A DNA stretch of 64,000 nucleotides from JABWBR01 sp036741235. Its GTDB lineage: Bacteria > Bacteroidota > Bacteroidia > Chitinophagales > Saprospiraceae. Position 1 is the first letter of the stretch, and each line of letters starts with the position of its first letter. Made by a program: the position numbers and the translations under genes. The stretch lies in contig DAINSQ010000001.1 of NCBI GenBank assembly GCA_036741235.1, positions 62,001 to 126,000 on the forward strand. Reading direction: 5' to 3'. A model generated the notes under the pieces. The model was not told the DNA's origin and searched no databases. It saw only the letters and a list, made by a program, of their open reading frames with translations. Below, piece after piece: positions 58,824 to 64,000 of this stretch.

Positions 58824-59312
58824 TTAATTCAGACCGCGAAGATAATTCTTGCGCTTGGCAAGTGCGGCATCCTCTTTGGCAGTCATGTGATTTTTTTCGT
58901 CGGCAGTTTTATCGCCGTAGCCACAGAGGTGCAGTATGCCGTGAATCATCACCCTGTGGAGCTCGTGTTCGAAAGGCACCTGGTAAGTATCGGCATTATC
59001 TTTTACGCGATCGAGACTAATAAACACATCGCCGTTGACGAGCGGGGGGTCGGCGTAGGGGAAAGTAATTATATCGGTGAGGGTGTCGTGATTGAGGTAG
59101 GTTTGGTTCATTTCGAGCAGGCGCTCGTCGGAGCAGAAAATAAAACTAACGCTTCCCAGTTTACATTGCTCTTCATCAACGATTGCTTTCATCCAGGATG
59201 AAAGTTCGTTGGATTGGTCGGGTTCAAAATCAATATCTTCGGCAAAAAAAGCAATAGGGTCTTCCTCCTCTCCGGAGTCGAAGAAAAAAAACTGCGCGTC
59301 ATTTTCGGTCAT
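58824..59312 (-). CDS. ybeY: Endoribonuclease YbeY (variant metal site)
   Basis: 162-aa UPF0054 metalloprotein used in 16S rRNA maturation and ribosome quality control. The zinc motif is H-x3-H-x5-D: His124, His128 and Asp134 in HGILHLCGYGD; the third ligand is His in E. coli. Also present are SFIFCSDERLLEMNQTYL and LTDIITFPY. An additional acidic ~20-residue N-terminal extension precedes the usual start. It is 11 nt upstream of thrA (AK) on the same strand. Confidence 0.93.
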   Translation of the reverse strand: MTENDAQFFFFDSGEEEDPIAFFAEDIDFEPDQSNELSSWMKAIVDEEQCKLGSVSFIFCSDERLLEMNQTYLNHDTLTDIITFPYADPPLVNGDVFISLDRVKDNADTYQVPFEHELHRVMIHGILHLCGYGDKTADEKNHMTAKEDAALAKRKNYLRGLN

Positions 59313-59315
59313 AGC

Positions 59316-59735
59316 TCAAATATTAAAATGCATTTCAACTGTACTACCGTTATTAAAAAAGCGGATACGGTTAGACAATCTGTGCATGAGAAAAACGCCC
59401 CGGCCACCTACTTTAAGCAGGTTTTCGGGCGAGGTAGGATCGGGCAGATTATCGTAATCAAACCCGGGGCCTTCATCTGAGACGACAATAGCCAGCGAGT
59501 TTTTTTGTTTTTTCAGATGAACGTGCACTGCTTTAGATTCGTCATTTCTATTGCCATGAATAATAGCATTGTTGACGGCTTCAGTCAGGCTGATCAGAAT
59601 ATTGCCGTAAGTGTCCGGCTGCAATGCGTATTGCTGGGCCAGTTTATCCACGAAAGACTCTATCACGGCAATATTGCAGGGATTGGAAGAGAGCTTAAGC
59701 ATATATGTGTATTGACCATCTTTCATGAAAATCAT
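59316..59735 (-). CDS. RsbW-like ATP-binding protein (GHKL anti-sigma/histidine-kinase-like)
   Basis: 139-aa HATPase domain. N-box LTEAVNNAIIHGN, G1 motif SDEGPGFD, and a G2 loop GGRGVFLMHRL are intact, so ATP binding is expected. In Bacillus, such proteins bind sigma factors or phosphorylate an anti-sigma antagonist; here neither partner is adjacent. It lies 3 nt upstream of ybeY (same strand), so they are probably cotranscribed. ATG at 59735 or 59726 may start it. Confidence 0.9.
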   Translation of the reverse strand: MIFMKDGQYTYMLKLSSNPCNIAVIESFVDKLAQQYALQPDTYGNILISLTEAVNNAIIHGNRNDESKAVHVHLKKQKNSLAIVVSDEGPGFDYDNLPDPTSPENLLKVGGRGVFLMHRLSNRIRFFNNGSTVEMHFNI

Positions 59736-59856
59736 TCAATTTAGCATCTTTTCTAGGACGAAAGCAATGCAAAAAGTCACCCATTTACGTTTTCGGTACG
59801 TATTCAACAGGCTATAAGTTCACAGGATGGCGTTCAACAACCGTGCCAGTCCGCGT

Positions 59857-62800
59857 TTACTTGCGGGGCTGGGCGGGAGTTTGGTTCAATGATTTGAAAT
59901 ATTCTTCTACCAAAAACTTGTAATAAGGTTTCAGCGAGGGCGAAACCGACTTATACAATTCGATTTCGGCTTCACGTTTTTTGATATATTCTTCAATCGA
60001 GGGGGGCAGTCGTTGTTCAGTTGTTTTGGCTGTTTCCCCTTTTCGTTTTTCATCTTGTTCGCGTTCGCGTTCAGCGCTTTCGTGTTCGAGTAGGCGGGTG
60101 AGGATATCTTCCTGTCGTTTGATCATTTCGTTAGACAGGCGTTTGTTCACCAGTTCGGTTTCCACCTTATCCATTTGCTCCATAAGTTCCTGGAGTTCCT
60201 TACTACCTTTACCTTTTTTCTGGAGTTCCTGTTGTTTTTCGCGCAGGGCTTTGCGCAGGGCGGCTTGTCGGGCGGCGGCCTGGGCAAATTCCTTGCTTGA
60301 CATACCCTTGCCGTTTTCCAGATTTTTCTTCATCTGCTTGAGTTGGTCGTTGAGGTCTTTTTGGCCCTGGCTGATCTTATCCTTTGGCGTACTGCCTTTC
60401 GGGCCTTGTCCGCCTGGTTTGGTACACATTTGGCTCCCCGACATCATGCCCGACATTTGTTGTTGCATTTGATTCATCACCTCGCTGAGCATTAGGGCCA
60501 GGTCGTTGAGATTTTTCATAGAGCGCTGCTGATGGTCGGCGGCCTGGGGCTTACGGCGTTCTTCGAGATCGTCGAGGCTGGAGCGCATATTCGTTTTAAT
60601 CTCTGTAACTTTTTCCGACACAAAAGACTCGATTTGGAACACGCGTTTGCTCAGGGCATGGAGGCTGTCTTCCACCAGTTTGAAATCGTCTTTCAATTTA
60701 AATTGCTGTTGGACGAGGCCGGTGTACTTAGGCGTATTAATATCCACTTCGCCGAAACGGTTGATCAGTTCTTCCTGTTCGAAAGAAAGGCCCACAAGGT
60801 TTTCGAGTAATTGGCGGAGGGCTTGCATATCCTCCTCCATTTGCTGCATTTCGCCTGCCTGCATTTGCATAGCCATAGAATTGGCCATATCCTTCATTTT
60901 GCCGGCGGCTTTTTTCTGCGATTTGGCGGCTTTATTATTTTGATTTTGCTGCAATTCCTGCTTGCTATTATTCAGGTCTTGCTCAATATCCTGCATTTCC
61001 TGATCGTGGTCGCCGATATTTTGAGGTTTTTCGAGCTCTTCATTTTTCTTTTCGAGTTCGTCCATTTTCTTTTGGAGATCGTCAAATTTCTCGTTGATAT
61101 CCTCTTGTTTTTCCTTGAGTTCTTCCTGTCCGAGTTGTTTATCTTCTGTTTGTTCGCTGAGTTTTTCCTGTTCTTCAGCCAGTTTATTCAGTTCGTCGAT
61201 AGTTTCCTGGAGTTGTTGTTCCACTTCAAGTTGCTTCATCATTTCGAGCATTCTATCGAGTTCTTTTTCAATTTCCTCGTTAGAAATCTCCATATTTTCC
61301 ATAACATCCAGGGCGCCTTCTTTCTCGAGTTTTTCGAGCAACTTCTCGATTTCCTCCATCATTTTCTTCATCTCTTCGCTCATCACTTCTTCGAAGAGTT
61401 CCTGGATTTGTTCTTGTTTTTCTTTGATATTTTCGTCAGTTTCAGAAAACTCGTCCTGATTTTTTAGATTTTCTTCAAAAGACTCTTTAGCGTTTTCTAT
61501 TTGTTTTTCCAATTCTTTTTGGCGGTCGAGCATTTTCTCGAGTTCCTTTTTATTTTGCCAGTTGAGGTTTTTCTCCTGAAGCAATTTCTCGCGCATTTTC
61601 TGCATATCCTCCTGGATTTTGCGCGATTCCTCGAGCGCTTTTTTGAGGTTGTCTTTAATCTCTTTATTATTCTGGGCTGCCATAGCCTTGTACTCTTCAA
61701 CGGTTGGTTTGGCGTAGGTCATCAGGTTTGTGCGCGCTGATTTACTGCCATTTACGCCGTCATTATCGTACACTTCGAAATAATAGGAGACTTCATCACC
61801 GGGCGCCAAATTGAGATTTTGGATATCAAACATATAGTCGTAACGCAGCTGTTTGCCATCCGATTTAGGCAATTTAACGGTGCGCAATTCGCCTTGCTGT
61901 CCGTTTGATTTTTTAATACTATAATTAAAAGAAAGGCTGATAATACCGTAATCATCGGAAGCCTCTCCCAGGAAAAACAGCAATTCTTTATTAGTGCTAT
62001 CCTGCAATTTTTCAACGGCGATATTGGGATACAAATCTGGAATTACCGTTATGGTATAGCTGATTGAATCCGCATTAGGGAGTTGTTTATTAGAAATAAA
62101 GAGTTTATAAGTTTCGTCTTTCAGGGCTTTTTTCTGGAATGTAAATAAATCGTCTGAGAAGCGTTTTGCAGCGATAATTTTACCCTGCCCGGAAAACAGC
62201 ATATTGATCTCATCTGTAAACTGCGCATTAAATATCCAGTCGATTTGGGTGCCTTGAGGAACTACGAGGTCTCCTATATTTTGAAGCGACTCGTCTTTGC
62301 GCTGGGTATATGCCGGATAATTCAATTTCACGTCAAAACCCTGCATATTGGGTTTTTCAAGAACGTTGAGGGTGTAGTCCCGGGATTCTATGCCGCTTGA
62401 GAACAGCTTAAACTCCACGTCTTTTTGCACATTGCTAAAGCGGTAAGTAAACAGGTTGGCATTTTCCTTGGTAAGGCGATACTGGTAGTCTTCGATTTCA
62501 ATAAAGACCTCGTTCGGCAATATTTTGCCTTCGATTGTTACTTCCAGGGGATAATCTTCGAACTGTGCCACGTTGAGATCCTTTTCGTTCACCACAAACT
62601 GAAAAGGCGCGGGTTTGGCATAATGACGGTTGCTATGGATCAGCCTGTCGGTACTTTCGCGGATAATGCTGGGCGCAGCCAGGAGGATGACAAGCAGCAG
62701 CAGCAGTGGGGGTAGTGCAAATCGCAGGTATTTTTTATTTTGCGAAAGATTGATAGCCGCTTTAAAAGGCACTGGTTTGATCTCCTCTGATTTTTGATCA

Positions 62801-63201
62801 ATGCTGGCCAATATCAAATCACGCTGAGCGGCGTGATCGGCTTGTTGACGTAATTGAAGGATATTGAGCAACTTATCTTTAACATTTGTAAAATGGCTGC
62901 CGATGATCTGGGCAGCTTTTTCATGGGAGATTACCTTGCCCAGACGGAAATAGTGCATCAGCGGCACAAGTACCCAGTAAGCAAGGGCTGCGGCGCTTAT
63001 CCCCACAAAAGAGAAAAACAGCGCCCGTCGAGTACCCGACGGAAAAAAGTAGTAGTGTTCAAGAAAATTGACGCTCAAAAACAGCGCAAGAATAGTAGCT
63101 ACGCTGTAGAGCGAGCCTTTTATGAGCTGGTTGATATAATACTTGCGAATAAATTGGTCCAGTTTCTCAATCAACAGCCGGTAATTGTCCTGACTTGCCA
63201 T
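59857..63201 (-). CDS. DUF4175 family membrane protein with long coiled coil
   Basis: 1,114-aa protein of a Bacteroidota family. Two N-terminal membrane helices (~25-50 and ~58-80), a third at ~155-178, then an Ig-like beta-rich region (~190-505) and a very long Glu/Lys/Gln-rich coiled coil (~515-800) and a Met/Gln-rich stretch (QMQQQMSGMMSGSQM). The C-terminal ~200 residues are charged. It is similar in plan to the N-terminal part of TIGR02302/DUF4175 proteins; function unknown, probably an envelope scaffold. No enzyme motif. Confidence 0.88.
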   Translation of the reverse strand: MASQDNYRLLIEKLDQFIRKYYINQLIKGSLYSVATILALFLSVNFLEHYYFFPSGTRRALFFSFVGISAAALAYWVLVPLMHYFRLGKVISHEKAAQIIGSHFTNVKDKLLNILQLRQQADHAAQRDLILASIDQKSEEIKPVPFKAAINLSQNKKYLRFALPPLLLLLVILLAAPSIIRESTDRLIHSNRHYAKPAPFQFVVNEKDLNVAQFEDYPLEVTIEGKILPNEVFIEIEDYQYRLTKENANLFTYRFSNVQKDVEFKLFSSGIESRDYTLNVLEKPNMQGFDVKLNYPAYTQRKDESLQNIGDLVVPQGTQIDWIFNAQFTDEINMLFSGQGKIIAAKRFSDDLFTFQKKALKDETYKLFISNKQLPNADSISYTITVIPDLYPNIAVEKLQDSTNKELLFFLGEASDDYGIISLSFNYSIKKSNGQQGELRTVKLPKSDGKQLRYDYMFDIQNLNLAPGDEVSYYFEVYDNDGVNGSKSARTNLMTYAKPTVEEYKAMAAQNNKEIKDNLKKALEESRKIQEDMQKMREKLLQEKNLNWQNKKELEKMLDRQKELEKQIENAKESFEENLKNQDEFSETDENIKEKQEQIQELFEEVMSEEMKKMMEEIEKLLEKLEKEGALDVMENMEISNEEIEKELDRMLEMMKQLEVEQQLQETIDELNKLAEEQEKLSEQTEDKQLGQEELKEKQEDINEKFDDLQKKMDELEKKNEELEKPQNIGDHDQEMQDIEQDLNNSKQELQQNQNNKAAKSQKKAAGKMKDMANSMAMQMQAGEMQQMEEDMQALRQLLENLVGLSFEQEELINRFGEVDINTPKYTGLVQQQFKLKDDFKLVEDSLHALSKRVFQIESFVSEKVTEIKTNMRSSLDDLEERRKPQAADHQQRSMKNLNDLALMLSEVMNQMQQQMSGMMSGSQMCTKPGGQGPKGSTPKDKISQGQKDLNDQLKQMKKNLENGKGMSSKEFAQAAARQAALRKALREKQQELQKKGKGSKELQELMEQMDKVETELVNKRLSNEMIKRQEDILTRLLEHESAEREREQDEKRKGETAKTTEQRLPPSIEEYIKKREAEIELYKSVSPSLKPYYKFLVEEYFKSLNQTPAQPRK

Positions 63202-63383
63202 ATTTACATCGTTGTTTAAAAAGGGCGTACCCTTAAAAACCCATTTCTACACAAAAAAGTTGAACCCTTCGAGCGCATTAAACGTATCAAAGCTGCGTTG
63301 GGATACAAGAATCAGCAAAATAATCAACATTGGCAAGTTTGTCAAGGGCTGGAACACGTAAAAGGTCGATAAAACCGGTAATT

Positions 63384-64000
63384 ATGACATTATTTTCTGA
63401 AAAAGTGATTGCTTTCACCACCCAATTGGCTCCAGACTGGTCATTACCTGAGGGAGTAGAGCTGTTGTACCCATACGCGCTACCGGCAACGACAGCGGCG
63501 ATGAGCGCCTTTTACCACAAATACTATGGAGATGAACAGCCGCGGATTTACATCTTTGGTATCAATCCGGGGCGTTTCGGGGCGGGTATCACCGGGGTGC
63601 CCTTTACCGATCCTGTCCGGCTGGAGCGCGAATGCGGCATTGTTAATTCTTTCGACAAAAAGGCGGAGTTATCGTCGCAATTTGTGTATCAGTTTATTCA
63701 AGCATATGGCGGTGTTGCTGCATTCTATCGGCACTTTTACATCACTTCATTGAGCCCGCTCGGCTTTACCAAAGGCGGAAAAAATTACAATTATTACGAC
63801 GACAAAGCTTTGCAAGCAGCTGTAACGCCCCATATTCTGGATAATATTCAAACGCAGATGACTTTTGGTACGACTAACAAAGTGGCTTTATGTTTGGGTG
63901 AGGGTCAGAATTATCATTTTTTTGACAAAATCAATGGGTTACACGGCTTTTTTGAACACATACTGCCTTTGCCGCATCCGCGTTGGGTAATGCAATACCG
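63384..64000 (+). CDS. SMUG2-like uracil-DNA glycosylase superfamily protein (DUF4918), 3' truncated by window
   Basis: The frame opens with ATG 63384 and runs without a stop to the right edge, giving 205 residues. It has IYIFGINPGRFGAGITGVPF (motif of the uracil-DNA glycosylase superfamily water-activating loop), ITSLSPLGFTKGGKN and, near the edge, LPHPRWVMQYR (second motif with HPRW). This matches the DUF4918/SMUG2 group, which removes damaged pyrimidines from DNA. Divergent from the DUF4175 gene. The last ~20-30 residues lie outside the window. Confidence 0.88.
   Translation, partial: MTLFSEKVIAFTTQLAPDWSLPEGVELLYPYALPATTAAMSAFYHKYYGDEQPRIYIFGINPGRFGAGITGVPFTDPVRLERECGIVNSFDKKAELSSQFVYQFIQAYGGVAAFYRHFYITSLSPLGFTKGGKNYNYYDDKALQAAVTPHILDNIQTQMTFGTTNKVALCLGEGQNYHFFDKINGLHGFFEHILPLPHPRWVMQY

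Noticed and set aside
60811..61467. Plus-strand 218-codon open frame rich in Phe and Leu
   Set aside because: It is the antisense of the Glu/Lys-rich coiled coil of the DUF4175 gene; repeated GAA/AAG codons give long open antisense frames with Phe/Leu/Ser. No independent features.
63217..63237. AAGGG/CCCTT hairpin flanked by A and T runs upstream of the DUF4175 gene
   Set aside because: It looks like a small terminator but only a 5-bp stem, and no gene inside the window would be ended by it. Left as chance structure.

Overview
The window reads as a chromosomal segment of a Bacteroidota bacterium, most likely from the Saprospiraceae/Chitinophagia side of the phylum. The evidence is the mutY-ssb-gldE-gldD gliding cluster, several phylum-typical families (DUF4175, DUF4270, DUF4286, DUF4290), many TAnnTTTG '-7' promoter boxes close to start codons, little sign of Shine-Dalgarno sequences, and a mevalonate-pathway gene. 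One 10-base run of N (39747-39756) shows that this is a draft assembly, possibly a metagenome bin. I found no tRNA, rRNA, CRISPR array, insertion sequence or prophage.

Layout. 0-9.6 kb, almost all minus strand: site-2 protease, acyl-CoA dehydrogenase, NlpC/P60 lipoprotein, DUF4286, murA, DUF4290, glmS, DUF4270 lipoprotein and a GT5-like half protein. 9.8-15.9 kb, plus strand: panC, panD, an LPG-synthase-like membrane protein, an rfaE2-type adenylyltransferase, Nif3, a coiled-coil zinc ribbon, trhO and a SET protein. 15.9-20.8 kb, minus: DsbD with a repeated alpha domain, a lone DsbD-alpha protein, purQ and a membrane protein. 20.8-23.6 kb is an AT-rich accessory stretch with unrecognised genes. 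23.7-34 kb: cysQ, a glycosyltransferase, parC, adenosine deaminase, a three-domain kinase/M23/aminotransferase fusion, an S41 protease and bcp. 34.5-38 kb: an AstE-like hydrolase, then an AT-rich insert (beta-propeller lipoprotein, AraC regulator, SRPBCC protein). 38-44.9 kb, minus: gldD, gldE, ssb, mutY, an ECF sigma factor, lptF/G and tgt. 44.9-52.8 kb: rodA, SPOR protein, deoC, two lytic transglycosylases, a mobA-like gene and an alpha-oxoamine synthase. 52.9-58.8 kb: mvaD and the threonine operon. 58.8-64 kb: ybeY, an RsbW-like ATPase, DUF4175 and a SMUG2-like glycosylase running off the edge.

Functionally the window is mainly housekeeping: cell wall (murA, glmS, rodA, transglycosylases, NlpC), envelope and LPS (lptF/G, rfaE2, DsbD), coenzyme A precursors (panC/panD), threonine synthesis, nucleotide metabolism and DNA repair.

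The most noteworthy observations are: two perfect 16-bp parS-type palindromes 371 bp apart, one inside thrC; a bifunctional ThrA divided by a single in-frame amber codon; a kinase-M23-aminotransferase fusion; MurA with Asp in place of the catalytic Cys; a Tgt that has lost zinc ligands; and DsbD-alpha domains present three times in adjacent genes.
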